Assembly: GCA_013001145.1 (NCBI GenBank) | Contig: JABDND010000078.1 | Location: forward strand, 1 to 52,804 | Origin: Croceitalea sp. | Lineage (GTDB): Bacteria > Bacteroidota > Bacteroidia > Flavobacteriales > Flavobacteriaceae | DNA length: 52,804 nucleotides | Direction of reading: 5' to 3' | Shown here: positions 18,404-27,272 of the stretch, piece after piece | How positions within the stretch are numbered: position 1 is the first letter of the stretch | Layout: every line of letters starts with the position of its first letter | Made by a program: the position numbers and the translations under genes | Notes under the pieces: model-generated | Told to the model about the DNA's origin: nothing | Seen by the model: the letters and a program-made list of their open reading frames with translations, nothing else | Database searches by the model: none

Positions 18404-18560
18404 AGAATCGATTTTGGCCAAAAATAGCCATTGTGAGCGGTACACAAAAAGAATCAGGAACTTGATTCCCATTCTTGCTTTCTATCCTATTCAAAATTAG
18501 CAAGTAGATTCGTTTACATATAATTTATTTTCACCGAAAAGAAATACGAGTCGTCTTTAG

Positions 18561-18572
18561 GGTCAATTGACC
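18561..18572. promoter_or_regulatory. Perfect 12-bp palindrome upstream of beta-barrel/TonB receptor genes
   Basis: GGTCAATTGACC is a perfect inverted repeat, flanked by TTTA and TAAA that extend it with a one-base bulge. It is about 100 bases before the start codon at 18674 in a 270-base intergenic region, so it is a candidate operator. No factor can be assigned. Confidence 0.3.
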
Positions 18573-18673
18573 TAAAATTTTATACCCATAGCAGTTCTTT
18601 TTGAAATTTTTTGTTGGATATAACTATCTTGCCACTAGTATACAGACCACGAAATATCTGAAAATTAATACGC

Positions 18674-19219
18674 ATGAAATATTTATCTATACTGATTGTT
18701 TTTTTTCTTGGCACCCTAGTTCATGCCCAAGATGAAATTTTAGATGATGGCCTTGACAGAAACGAATTGAAGCTCAATGCTTCTAATTTAATCGCCTTTG
18801 AATTTTTGGATGGCTCATATGAGTATCTGATCAATGAAGAGTCATCAATAGGATTTGGCATTTTGGTCAATATTGGTGACGATGATGTACTCGATGAATA
18901 CCGTACCTTTTCATTTACCCCGTTTTATCGACAGTTTTTTTCTAAAAAATATGCCAAAGGTTTTTTTGTCGAGGCCTTTGGAATGTTCAATACAGGTAAG
19001 GATGAGTATTCAGATTTTATCTATGACCCTTATTATGAAAGCAATGAAGGAACCAAGTATACCGATTTTGCCTTAGGAATTTCTGTAGGTGGCAAATTTG
19101 TTACCAAACGTGGATTTGTTGCCGAAATATATGCCGGAATAGGGCGCAATTTAATGAATGGTGAAAATGCGCCAGAAGTAGTTGGTAGAGGCGGTGTATC
19201 CTTGGGGTATCGGTTTTAA
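18674..19219 (+). CDS. Small outer-membrane beta-barrel protein
   Basis: A 181-residue exported protein. The signal peptide MKYLSILIVFFLGTLVHAQ is followed by alternating hydrophobic and polar strands (NELKLNASNLIAFEFLDGSYEYLI, SSIGFGILVNIG, YRTFSFTPFYRQFF, GFFVEAFGMFN), consistent with an eight-stranded barrel, and the last residue is Phe (VSLGYRF), the usual insertion signal for BamA. It resembles the DUF3575-type family in layout. It lies 31 bases before the TonB receptor start at 19251, and the two may be cotranscribed, which would put it in an iron-uptake setting, but its own role is unknown. Confidence 0.72.
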   Translation: MKYLSILIVFFLGTLVHAQDEILDDGLDRNELKLNASNLIAFEFLDGSYEYLINEESSIGFGILVNIGDDDVLDEYRTFSFTPFYRQFFSKKYAKGFFVEAFGMFNTGKDEYSDFIYDPYYESNEGTKYTDFALGISVGGKFVTKRGFVAEIYAGIGRNLMNGENAPEVVGRGGVSLGYRF

Positions 19220-19250
19220 TATGTACATTTAGAACTTACCCTTTTTGTTT

Positions 19251-21314
19251 ATGCGAAACCTTTTCGTTTCTTGCTTTTTCGGCTTTTTTTTGACTACCAT
19301 AATAGCCCAGATTAAGCAAAATGATTCTATTACCCGCTTGGATGAAGTCATTGTTTTTGATGATCCTTTAGTCAAATCGGCCATAGGCATAACCCCATCA
19401 TCAACAGTTGGATTGGCCACCATCTCAAAATTCAGTCCCATTGATGCCTCTTCAGCAATCAACCAAATTGCAGGCGTGTACATGCTCTCAGGAGCCTTGA
19501 ACACCAATCGTATTACCATCAGAGGTGTAGGGGCCAGAACACCATTCGGGACTGATAAATTACGTTTGTACTTCAATGGAATTCCAGTAACCAATGGAAC
19601 AGGGTTTTCTACAATAGAAGCTTACGATTTGGAGAACATTGGCTCCATTGAGGTGATCAAGGGCCCAAAAGGAACAAGTTACGGCACAAATTTAGGAGGA
19701 GCCATAGTGTTGCACACCAAAATGCCCCTTATTGAAGAAAGCAAAATCACCAATGACTTTACCATTGGATCCTACGGACTTTTAAAAGACAACCTTACAT
19801 TTCAGCATTCAGAAAAAAAATTCAATTTGAACGTGTCCTATAATCATTTAGAAACCAATGGATACAGACAAAACAACCAATTTGAACGTGATGGCTTATT
19901 GCTAAATCTACAGACAAAAATCAATCAAAAAAGCACCTTGGCCCTATTGTTTAACCATATTGATTATACGGCCCAAATTCCCAGTTCATTGAATCTAACC
20001 GATTTTGAAGAAGATCCTACGCGGGCTGCTTCCAACTGGCTTGAAGCTCAAGGTTTTGAGGCCAATAAATACTCCTTGGCCGGGCTATCGTTCAGCCAAC
20101 TTTTTAATAGTAGGTTTAGCCAAACGACCAGTCTTTTTTATTCATATTTAGACCATTACGAACCCAGGCCATTCAACATATTAGATGAATTCACCAATGG
20201 CTTTGGTATACGTTCTGTATTTAAGGGCAAAATGCACAACGGCGAATTTGCTTTGGGTTTGGAATTATATAAAGACGAATATAATTGGAGCACTTTTGGT
20301 AACCTGTATCAATCAAATAATGGAAATGGCAGTTTGCAGGGTGATCAACTGAGCAGAAATAAAGAATTTAGAAGACAAGCCAATTTTTTTGGAACCTATA
20401 ACTATACCATACATAAAAAATTGAGAGCCCAACTGGGCCTTAATTTGAACAAAACGCAATATGATTTTCGTGATTTGTTCAATTCGGCAGATTCCAATAG
20501 GTCTGCTGAACGAAATTTTAAAGCTATTTTATTGCCCAGTTTAGGAATGCAATACGAAATTGGTAATGGTTATATATATGCAAACATTGGTCGGGGGTTT
20601 TCCAATCCTGGTCTTGAGGAAACCTTAACACCCGATGGGGTTATCAATCCGGATATTACACAAGAAACGGGTGTCAGCTACGAATTGGGCATGCAATGGA
20701 TGGGTCTTAAAAAGCGTCTGCAACTTTCGGCCTCGATTTACCGAATGAACATAAAAAACCTATTGGTTGCCCAGCGCGTTGGCGAAGATCAATTTATTGG
20801 TAAAAATGCAGGGCAAACAAAACATCAAGGATTGGAAATAAATATGAAATATTTCGCCAAGATGTCAAAAAACTTACGTTTTTCACCTTTTTTGAGCTAC
20901 ACTTTAAATGACCACAGCTTTGTGGATTTTATAGATGGTGACGAAGTGTTCTCAGGCAATCCCTTAACGGGCGTGCCCAAACACCGCATCAGTTTGGGCA
21001 TTGATTTACAACATACCAAAGGATGGCAAGTACACCTGACCCATCAATTTGTTGATGAAATACCATTAACAGATGCCAATACTCTCAACAGCGAATCATT
21101 TAACGTTTTTGGTGGCAAAGCCAGTTATCAAATTGGGTTGGGTAGGGCCTTGCGTGCAAACCTTAACTTGGGCGTTAATAACATCTTTGCCACCAATTAT
21201 GCCCAATCTGTATTGATCAATGCGGTAGGCTTTGGCGGCGCCCAACCGCGATATTATTACCCGGGCAATGGAAGGAATTATTTTGGCGGACTTCAATTGC
21301 GTTATTCTTTCTGA
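19251..21314 (+). CDS. TonB-dependent receptor, iron-complex type
   Basis: A 687-residue outer-membrane receptor beginning MRNLFVSCFFGFFLTTIIAQ; a TTG two codons upstream (19245) is a less likely start. No carboxypeptidase-like N-terminal domain is present: the signal peptide leads directly to the plug (TRLDEVIVFDDPLV, INQIAGVYMLSG, RITIRGVGARTPFGTDKLRLYFNGIPVT, IGSIEVIKGPKGTSYGTNLGGAIVLHT). The barrel contains GRGFSNPGLEETLTPDG and ends YFGGLQLRYSF with the terminal Phe. The organisation is like FecA/siderophore receptors, so ferric-chelate import is the best guess; the ligand cannot be named. Confidence 0.9.
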   Translation: MRNLFVSCFFGFFLTTIIAQIKQNDSITRLDEVIVFDDPLVKSAIGITPSSTVGLATISKFSPIDASSAINQIAGVYMLSGALNTNRITIRGVGARTPFGTDKLRLYFNGIPVTNGTGFSTIEAYDLENIGSIEVIKGPKGTSYGTNLGGAIVLHTKMPLIEESKITNDFTIGSYGLLKDNLTFQHSEKKFNLNVSYNHLETNGYRQNNQFERDGLLLNLQTKINQKSTLALLFNHIDYTAQIPSSLNLTDFEEDPTRAASNWLEAQGFEANKYSLAGLSFSQLFNSRFSQTTSLFYSYLDHYEPRPFNILDEFTNGFGIRSVFKGKMHNGEFALGLELYKDEYNWSTFGNLYQSNNGNGSLQGDQLSRNKEFRRQANFFGTYNYTIHKKLRAQLGLNLNKTQYDFRDLFNSADSNRSAERNFKAILLPSLGMQYEIGNGYIYANIGRGFSNPGLEETLTPDGVINPDITQETGVSYELGMQWMGLKKRLQLSASIYRMNIKNLLVAQRVGEDQFIGKNAGQTKHQGLEINMKYFAKMSKNLRFSPFLSYTLNDHSFVDFIDGDEVFSGNPLTGVPKHRISLGIDLQHTKGWQVHLTHQFVDEIPLTDANTLNSESFNVFGGKASYQIGLGRALRANLNLGVNNIFATNYAQSVLINAVGFGGAQPRYYYPGNGRNYFGGLQLRYSF

Positions 21315-21403
21315 GCTTGTTTTTATAGGTTTAACAAAAGGGTAACAACTTATTCTTGCAATTGACCACGAATTTTTTAGTTTATCCTTTGTAAAAACAT
21401 TTT

Positions 21404-21595
21404 ATGAAATTAGTCCGAGTAAAACGTAAAACCCGATACGAAAAGAGATTTAGTCCTCAAATGGGAAAGCTATCAGCCAAAATAACCTATATAAAGAAAT
21501 ACTTTTTAAACATCCCGATTGCTACGGTTCATAAATATCGAGAAACCTACTATGGTGAAGTGAAGGATTGCAAAGACTGTAAAATAACAGCCTAA
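21404..21595 (+). CDS. Small basic protein of unknown function with C-terminal CxxC
   Basis: A 63-residue, lysine- and arginine-rich protein: MKLVRVKRKTRYEKRFSPQ at the start, a middle segment YIKKYFLNIPIATVHKYRETYYGE, and a short C-terminal KDCKDCKITA carrying a CxxC pair. No signal peptide or membrane segment is visible. From memory, similar short proteins with the RETYYGxVKDC ending occur in other Flavobacteriaceae, which argues that it is real, but I cannot confirm this without a search. It stands alone between the receptor gene and the convergent glyS. The CxxC and basic charge could suit nucleic-acid binding or metal-linked pairing; no function is claimed. Confidence 0.62.
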   Translation: MKLVRVKRKTRYEKRFSPQMGKLSAKITYIKKYFLNIPIATVHKYRETYYGEVKDCKDCKITA

Positions 21596-21623
21596 GATAA
21601 ACCAGTCTATTACACTTAACAAT

Positions 21624-23165
21624 TTAAATTTTTTGCAACCAATAGCGCATATCCACTTCTTTGGCGATTATGGAATTCACATCGGCTAAACCAACCCTTT
21701 GCTGCTCCATGGTATCACGATGCCTTATGGTAACAGTATCATCTTCCAAAGTTTGGTGGTCAATTGTTATGCAAAATGGGGTTCCCGCGGCATCTTGACG
21801 ACGATATCGACGGCCAACAGCATCTTTTTCATCATAGACCACATTAAAATCCCATTTTAATTCGTCCATTAGTTTTTGGGCCACTTGGGGCAAACCATCA
21901 CGCTTTAACAAAGGCAAAATAGCCGCTTTGGTCGGAGCCAAAACCGCTGGTATTTTTAGTACAGTACGGGTAGTGCCATTTTCAAGTTCTTCTTCCTTTA
22001 GTGAATTTGAGAAAATGGCCAAAAACATACGGTCAAGACCTATGGAAGTTTCTAAAACATAGGGTACATAGCTTTCATTGAGTTCGGGATCGAAATATTG
22101 CAGTTTTTTACCTGAATATTTCTCATGCTGGCTTAAATCAAAATCAGTTCGGGAGTGAATACCCTCCAATTCTTTAAATCCAAATGGGAATTTAAATTCA
22201 ATATCGCAGGCGGCATCGGCATAATGCGCTAATTTTTCGTGATTGTGAAAACGGTAATTTTCTGGCCCCATACCCAAAGAAAGATGCCATTTCATCCGTT
22301 TTTCTTTCCAGGTGTCATACCATTCCGGCTGTGTGCCCGGCTTTATAAAGAACTGCATTTCCATCTGTTCAAATTCACGCATTCTAAAAATGAATTGCCG
22401 AGCAACTATTTCATTTCTAAAGGCTTTTCCTGTCTGTGCGATGCCAAAGGGAATTTTCATCCGACCCGTTTTTTGCACATTTAAAAAGTTTACAAAAATA
22501 CCCTGAGCTGTTTCGGGCCTCAAATAAAGGTCCATGGCCGTATCTGCAGTAGCGCCCAGTTTGGTGCCGAACATGAGATTGAATTGTTTGACATCGGTCC
22601 AGTTTTTTGATCCCGATAATGGGCAAGCAATTTCAAGCTCCTCAATCAGTGCCTTCACATCTCCCAAATCTTCATTCTCCAACGATTTTCCCAGGCGCTT
22701 GAGTATATCGTTTGCTTTCAATTGGTAATCGACTACGCGTTGATTGGTTTCCAAAAATTGCTTTTTGTCAAACTGATCTCCAAATCGCTTGGTAGCTTTT
22801 GCTACTTCTTTATCTATTTTGGCCTCAATCTTGGCGACGTAATCTTCGACCAAAACATCTGCTCGATAACGTTTTTTAGAATCTTTATTGTCAATTAACG
22901 GGTCATTAAAGGCATCTACGTGTCCAGAAGCTTTCCAAGTTGTTGGGTGCATAAAAATGGCCGCATCAATGCCCACGATATTCTCGTTGAGCTGCACCAT
23001 GGCTTGCCACCAATACTCGCGAATGTTCTTTTTAAGTTCTGCCCCGTTCTGTGCATAGTCATAGACCGCACTCAACCCGTCATAAATTTCACTTGACTGA
23101 AATACGTAACCGTATTCTTTTGCATGTGAAATGACCCTTTTAAAATCGTCTTCTTGATTTGCCAT
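21624..23165 (-). CDS. glyS: Glycyl-tRNA synthetase, homodimeric type
   Basis: This enzyme charges tRNA-Gly. The 513-residue single-chain alpha2-type class II synthetase shows the family N-terminus (DFKRVISHAKEYGYVFQSSEIYDGL), motif 2 (FRNEIVARQFIFRMREFEQMEMQFF), the motif 3 region (YVLETSIGLDRMFLAIF) and the anticodon-binding C-terminal domain (GTPFCITIDHQTLEDDTVTIRHRDTMEQQRV). It ends DMRYWLQKI. It lies 37 bases downstream of the coiled-coil membrane protein gene on the same strand and may share its transcript. Confidence 0.97.
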   Translation of the reverse strand: MANQEDDFKRVISHAKEYGYVFQSSEIYDGLSAVYDYAQNGAELKKNIREYWWQAMVQLNENIVGIDAAIFMHPTTWKASGHVDAFNDPLIDNKDSKKRYRADVLVEDYVAKIEAKIDKEVAKATKRFGDQFDKKQFLETNQRVVDYQLKANDILKRLGKSLENEDLGDVKALIEELEIACPLSGSKNWTDVKQFNLMFGTKLGATADTAMDLYLRPETAQGIFVNFLNVQKTGRMKIPFGIAQTGKAFRNEIVARQFIFRMREFEQMEMQFFIKPGTQPEWYDTWKEKRMKWHLSLGMGPENYRFHNHEKLAHYADAACDIEFKFPFGFKELEGIHSRTDFDLSQHEKYSGKKLQYFDPELNESYVPYVLETSIGLDRMFLAIFSNSLKEEELENGTTRTVLKIPAVLAPTKAAILPLLKRDGLPQVAQKLMDELKWDFNVVYDEKDAVGRRYRRQDAAGTPFCITIDHQTLEDDTVTIRHRDTMEQQRVGLADVNSIIAKEVDMRYWLQKI

Positions 23166-23202
23166 GCGGCAAAAATAGAATATTACCCTAAAACGAAATA
23201 GA

Positions 23203-24099
23203 TTATTTTAATTGAAATTCACTGGATGCCAGCAAGCGCTCATCTTCAAAGACATTTAAGGTGTAAATTCCCTCTATTAAAGAACCTTCTGGTACGGTAA
23301 TGGCATCACATACACTGATCTCTTTACCAGTGTAAACGACTTCGACTCTTTTGCTATAAATATTTCCACTAACAGATACCAAATTGGAATTATCTTCAAT
23401 TATGGTCATATCTGGCCCCAAAAATTGAAGATAAATTACCTTAATATCGCCAGTTTCATTGGGATTTGCCAAAATTGTGACACAACCTCTTAGCTTTTCA
23501 ATAGTCGACGCTTTATTTGTTTTTATAGGACGCCCAGCTCGAAGTCTAAAACCACTGCCTTCGGCATTAGACATTTTAAGATAGCTTTTTACCTTTAACT
23601 CTTTGGCCAATTCTTTGTTCTTTTCACGCACCAAAGCTTCTGCCTCTTGTAATGATTGGGCTTGCCCTCGCAATTGTTCCAATTCGCGTTTCGTCTGTTC
23701 AAACCTATTGGCCAATTGGCCGTTTGTGTATCGCAGAAAATTGTTGTTTATTTTAATACTGTCGTACTTCGCCTCTAATATTCGCAACGCTTTTTGACTT
23801 TCGCGTAATTTAGCGATGTTGAAATTCAATTGGCCAACAGAATCAAGCAACTGTCCAATACGTTCGCTCGAAGTTTGCAATTCAATCTCATTGACCTCGT
23901 TTAAACCTGCAAGCCGATCTACATCGGCCTTCATCAACGTCATGTCTTTGACCAGAAGATTCTTTTGGTCTTCCAAATAATTGATCTGATTTTGGGATTG
24001 GGCATAACTATAATAGAAAGCAATAAGAATGGCAATTATTACCGCCACTAACGCCGCAAGGATAATCTTATAGTTGAAAGTGGTATCTTGGGATTCCAT
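23203..24099 (-). CDS. Single-pass membrane protein with long coiled coil, unknown function
   Basis: A 298-residue protein with one N-terminal membrane helix (IILAALVAVIIAILIAFYY, about residues 12-30), then a coiled-coil region of roughly 130 residues rich in Leu, Gln, Glu and Lys (DQKNLLVKDMTLMKADVDRL through REKNKELAKELKV), then a beta-rich C-terminal domain of about 120 residues (TIEKLRGCVTILANPNETG through YTLNVFEDERLLASSEFQLK). The topology suggests an envelope protein with its C-terminal domain in the periplasm. The function is unknown. Its start is only 22 bases from the divergent comF start, and its likely -7 box (24144-24151) lies inside the comF coding region. Confidence 0.75.
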   Translation of the reverse strand: MESQDTTFNYKIILAALVAVIIAILIAFYYSYAQSQNQINYLEDQKNLLVKDMTLMKADVDRLAGLNEVNEIELQTSSERIGQLLDSVGQLNFNIAKLRESQKALRILEAKYDSIKINNNFLRYTNGQLANRFEQTKRELEQLRGQAQSLQEAEALVREKNKELAKELKVKSYLKMSNAEGSGFRLRAGRPIKTNKASTIEKLRGCVTILANPNETGDIKVIYLQFLGPDMTIIEDNSNLVSVSGNIYSKRVEVVYTGKEISVCDAITVPEGSLIEGIYTLNVFEDERLLASSEFQLK

Positions 24100-24121
24100 T
24101 GAATTGGCGAATAGTAGGTAA

Positions 24122-24841
24122 ATGTTTGGTTTTGATTGGGCATCAAAGATAATAAACGATATTCACTACATCCTCTTACCACAGGTCTGTTTTGGATGTA
24201 ATGCGCCATTATATAGAGGAGAACACCTACTATGTACCGTTTGTCGACATGATTTGCCGATTACCGATTATAACTTTAAAGAAGAGAACGAGATTGATCG
24301 TATTTTTTACGGCCGTGTGCGCATTGAAAAGGCTGCGGCCCTCTTATATTTTTCAAAGACGGGCATCGTTAAAAACCTCATTCATAATCTTAAATATAAA
24401 AACCAAGAACAAATTGGTGAATTTTTAGGCAATTGGTATGGTCAACTAATCAATGAGAGGCAAGAGCTGAGCTCAATTGATGTAGTAATTCCCGTGCCCT
24501 TGCATCCTAAAAAACAAAGACAAAGAGGATATAATCAGGTGGCATTGTTCGGTAAGCAGCTTGCCACGTATTTAAATGCTCAATATCTAGATCATATTTT
24601 GGTCAAAACGGCCAACACGAAAACACAAACCAAAAAAAGTAGGTTAAACCGCTGGGCAAGCAGCCAAGATTTATTTGATGTTGTCGAATTTGAATTGCTC
24701 AGAGATAAAACTGTTTTATTGGTTGATGATATTATCACAACAGGCGCCACCATTGAAGCTTGTGCTCTGGCGCTGCAAAAAATTAAAAATATTAAGGTAT
24801 ACGTGGCTACAATGGCCGCCGTACCTAAACTCATGAATTAA
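24122..24841 (+). CDS. comF: ComF-family phosphoribosyltransferase-like protein
   Basis: A 239-residue protein of the ComF family, linked to natural DNA uptake in other bacteria. The N-terminal zinc-ribbon type cysteines are seen as VCFGCNAP and LCTVCRHDL. The C-terminal phosphoribosyltransferase domain has IPVPLHPKKQRQRGYNQ and the PRPP-binding motif VLLVDDIITTGAT. Whether it binds PRPP in this species is unknown. It is divergent from the coiled-coil protein with 22 bases between start codons, so at least one of the two promoters must lie within the other gene. Confidence 0.92.
   Translation: MFGFDWASKIINDIHYILLPQVCFGCNAPLYRGEHLLCTVCRHDLPITDYNFKEENEIDRIFYGRVRIEKAAALLYFSKTGIVKNLIHNLKYKNQEQIGEFLGNWYGQLINERQELSSIDVVIPVPLHPKKQRQRGYNQVALFGKQLATYLNAQYLDHILVKTANTKTQTKKSRLNRWASSQDLFDVVEFELLRDKTVLLVDDIITTGATIEACALALQKIKNIKVYVATMAAVPKLMN
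24144..24151 (-). promoter_or_regulatory. Candidate -7 box for coiled-coil protein gene, inside comF
   Basis: The minus strand reads TATCTTTG, an exact TAnnTTTG match 44 bases upstream of the start codon at 24099. It falls within the first codons of comF, consistent with overlapping divergent promoters. Confidence 0.4.
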
Positions 24842-24890
24842 CTTCTTAAATAAATCAATTAGTTGTTACTTTGCCTTAGAACGTTCGTTT

Positions 24891-26510
24891 ATGACACTGC
24901 TTAAGCGCATTTCTATTTTCCTTTTGGTTCTCATGATGGTTTTGGCCTGTTGGCAATGTGCCCAAAGAGGTACCCCTACTGGTGGTCCAAAGGACGAAAC
25001 GCCGCCTGTATTAATAAAGGCAGATCCCCCAAACATGACCGTCAATTTTAATGAAAAACGTATACGACTATACTTTGATGAATACATTAAATTGACCGAT
25101 GTTCAGAATCAATTGATCGTTTCACCCCCACTTAAATATTTGCCTGAAATAAAGCCGCTGGGAGGCGCGATGAAATTTATAGAAATCAACTTAAAAGACA
25201 CTTTAAGGGCAAATACCACCTACACGATTAATTTTGGGCAAAGTATTGTTGACCATAATGAAGGCAATCCTACCAGTTTTTTAAGTTATGTATTTTCTAC
25301 AGGTGATTATATTGATTCATTGAAACTCGCAGGTGCTGTAAAAGATGCATTCAATAAAAAGGCCGATGAATTTGTTAGTGTAATGCTCTATGAAATGGAC
25401 AGTAGCTATAACGATTCGACCATTTTTAAACATCCTCCCAATTACATTACCAACACACTTGATAGTGTTCCGTTTTTTGAGCTCAAAAATTTAAAAGCCG
25501 GTCATTATGCCCTCTTTGGAATCACTGACAAGGCCAAAAACAATGTATTCGACCAGCGTTCAGATAAGATAGGATTTCTGAGCGATACTATACAATTGCC
25601 CACCGATGAGGTCTATCTGCTAAATCTTTTTATGGAAAGGCCCGATTACAGTGTTTCCGTGCCCAGCTATGCGGCAAAAAACAAAATTATTTTTGGCTAC
25701 CAGGGCGAGGCGGAAGCAATAAGCATCAATACCCTTACCCAATTGCCGGACTCTGTAAAAACCATGATTAGAAAGGACAGTGAAAGAGACAGCTTGAATT
25801 ATTGGTTGACCCCAACCGATATTGATTCTATCATATTTACTGTGGCCAACGTGCAGTTGAAAAAAATAGACACTTTTACTGTAAAAACCAGAAAATTGGC
25901 AGTGGATACCTTAAGGCTTGATCCGAGCCATCGGGGCAAATTGGGTTTTGAAGATGAATTCCACATTAATGCGTCAACACCATTGGTTCAATTAGATACT
26001 TCAAAAGTTGAGCTCATGAACCAAGACTCTCTTCGGTTACCAATAAAGATGCAACTGGATACAATTCGAAACAAAGTGATCATTGATTTCGAAAAACTGG
26101 GAAACCAAAAATATAACTTCACTTTGTTACCAGGGGCGGTTCAAGATTTTTTCGGCTCACAAAATGACACCTTACAATATCGTTTAAGTACAGGCAGTTA
26201 TGCTGATTATGGGAATTTGCGTATGAACATAACCGGCGCCGTCGAATACCCAATAATTGTGCAGTTGACCTCTGAGAAAGGGGAAGTGAAGCGCGAAGTA
26301 TATGCTACTGAGCCACGTTTGTTTGAATTCAATAATTTAGATGTGGGCAACTATGCCCTTAGGGTCATTTTTGATGCCAATGACAATGGTAAATGGGATA
26401 CCGGCAATTATCTAAAGAAATTACAGCCCGAGAAAGTAAGCCATTGGCCCGAAATTTTGGAAATGCGTGCCAATTGGGACGAAATAAAAACTTTCAATAT
26501 TCTAGAGTAA
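24891..26510 (+). CDS. Ig-like-domain (Big_5) lipoprotein
   Basis: A 539-residue exported protein. The N-terminal hydrophobic segment ends in Cys residues (LACWQCAQRG), consistent with a lipoprotein, followed by GTPTGGPKDETPPVL, a start shared by a Bacteroidota family with a SbsA-type Ig-like domain (PPNMTVNFNEKRIRLYFDEYIKLTD, residues about 45-130). The rest is beta-rich and the C-terminal part contains an EF-like FDANDNGKWDTG segment. The function is unknown; a surface or periplasmic structural role is likely. Its stop overlaps the convergent nitrilase gene by 17 bases (26494-26510). Confidence 0.82.
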   Translation: MTLLKRISIFLLVLMMVLACWQCAQRGTPTGGPKDETPPVLIKADPPNMTVNFNEKRIRLYFDEYIKLTDVQNQLIVSPPLKYLPEIKPLGGAMKFIEINLKDTLRANTTYTINFGQSIVDHNEGNPTSFLSYVFSTGDYIDSLKLAGAVKDAFNKKADEFVSVMLYEMDSSYNDSTIFKHPPNYITNTLDSVPFFELKNLKAGHYALFGITDKAKNNVFDQRSDKIGFLSDTIQLPTDEVYLLNLFMERPDYSVSVPSYAAKNKIIFGYQGEAEAISINTLTQLPDSVKTMIRKDSERDSLNYWLTPTDIDSIIFTVANVQLKKIDTFTVKTRKLAVDTLRLDPSHRGKLGFEDEFHINASTPLVQLDTSKVELMNQDSLRLPIKMQLDTIRNKVIIDFEKLGNQKYNFTLLPGAVQDFFGSQNDTLQYRLSTGSYADYGNLRMNITGAVEYPIIVQLTSEKGEVKREVYATEPRLFEFNNLDVGNYALRVIFDANDNGKWDTGNYLKKLQPEKVSHWPEILEMRANWDEIKTFNILE

Positions 26511-27270
26511 ATCCATCTCTATCGTTTAAAAATTTCAATTTTTTTCTTTGCTCCAATATATGCGACATAGAAAGCTGTGATTCTAAAATTGTCTCTTTTT
26601 CGCTAAAGACCAATGGTTCTCCCAATACATCATAAATTGCCGAATGACCTGGGTATTCATACCCTGAGCCATCTAACCCAACACGATTTACACCTATACA
26701 ATAGGCCATGTTCTCAATGGCTCGGGCCTTTAACAATGTTTCCCAGGCACTAATTCGGGGCTTAGGCCAATTGGCCACATATAGTAGTACATCATAATTT
26801 ATATCATTACGTGACCAAACAGGAAATCTTAGATCGTAGCAAATAAGTGGCAGAATACGAAATCCTTTGAAATTGATTACTGTTCTAGCGTTTCCGGCCT
26901 TATATACTTTATGCTCACCCGCCAATGTGAAGGTGTGGCGCTTGTCATAATGATCAAATGTGCCATCGGGCTTAACAAAGAAAAGTCGGTTATAATATGC
27001 TTGGTTAGCGCAATAAACAATACTTCCTACAATTGCTGCATCTTTGTTTTTTGCTTGTTTTTGCATCCAATTTATAGTGCCATTCCCTTCCTTTTTATCA
27101 ACATGATCTGGGTTCATGGTAAAACCAGTTGTGAACATCTCTGGTAGTATGATGATATCTACCTGTGTAGTTAGAGCATCTAATTTTTCCTGTAACATTT
27201 GCTTATTGGCCACAGGATTCTCCCAATGCAAATGTGTTTGTACAAGCGCTATGTTGAGGGTTTCATTCAT
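26494..27270 (-). CDS. Nitrilase-family amidohydrolase (omega-amidase/YafV-like)
   Basis: A 258-residue carbon-nitrogen hydrolase. The Glu-Lys-Cys triad can be read in LPEMFTTGF (Glu), HYDKRHTFTLAGE (Lys) and LPLICYDLRFPVW (Cys). The length, GEHKVYKAG segment and the ending are like the YafV/omega-amidase branch, which hydrolyses 2-oxoglutaramate and 2-oxosuccinamate left by glutamine and asparagine transaminases. It is the last gene of a tight operon ankyrin-Nudix-nitrilase (2 bases after the Nudix stop), a set of possible metabolite-repair or clean-up enzymes. Confidence 0.9.
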   Translation of the reverse strand: MNETLNIALVQTHLHWENPVANKQMLQEKLDALTTQVDIIILPEMFTTGFTMNPDHVDKKEGNGTINWMQKQAKNKDAAIVGSIVYCANQAYYNRLFFVKPDGTFDHYDKRHTFTLAGEHKVYKAGNARTVINFKGFRILPLICYDLRFPVWSRNDINYDVLLYVANWPKPRISAWETLLKARAIENMAYCIGVNRVGLDGSGYEYPGHSAIYDVLGEPLVFSEKETILESQLSMSHILEQRKKLKFLNDRDGFTLEY

Positions 27271-27272
27271 GG

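Noticed and set aside
18404-18472. N-terminal extension of exonuclease III to an upstream start
   Set aside because: The family begins with MKIVSYNVNG at 18403; the extension is hydrophobic and not family-like.
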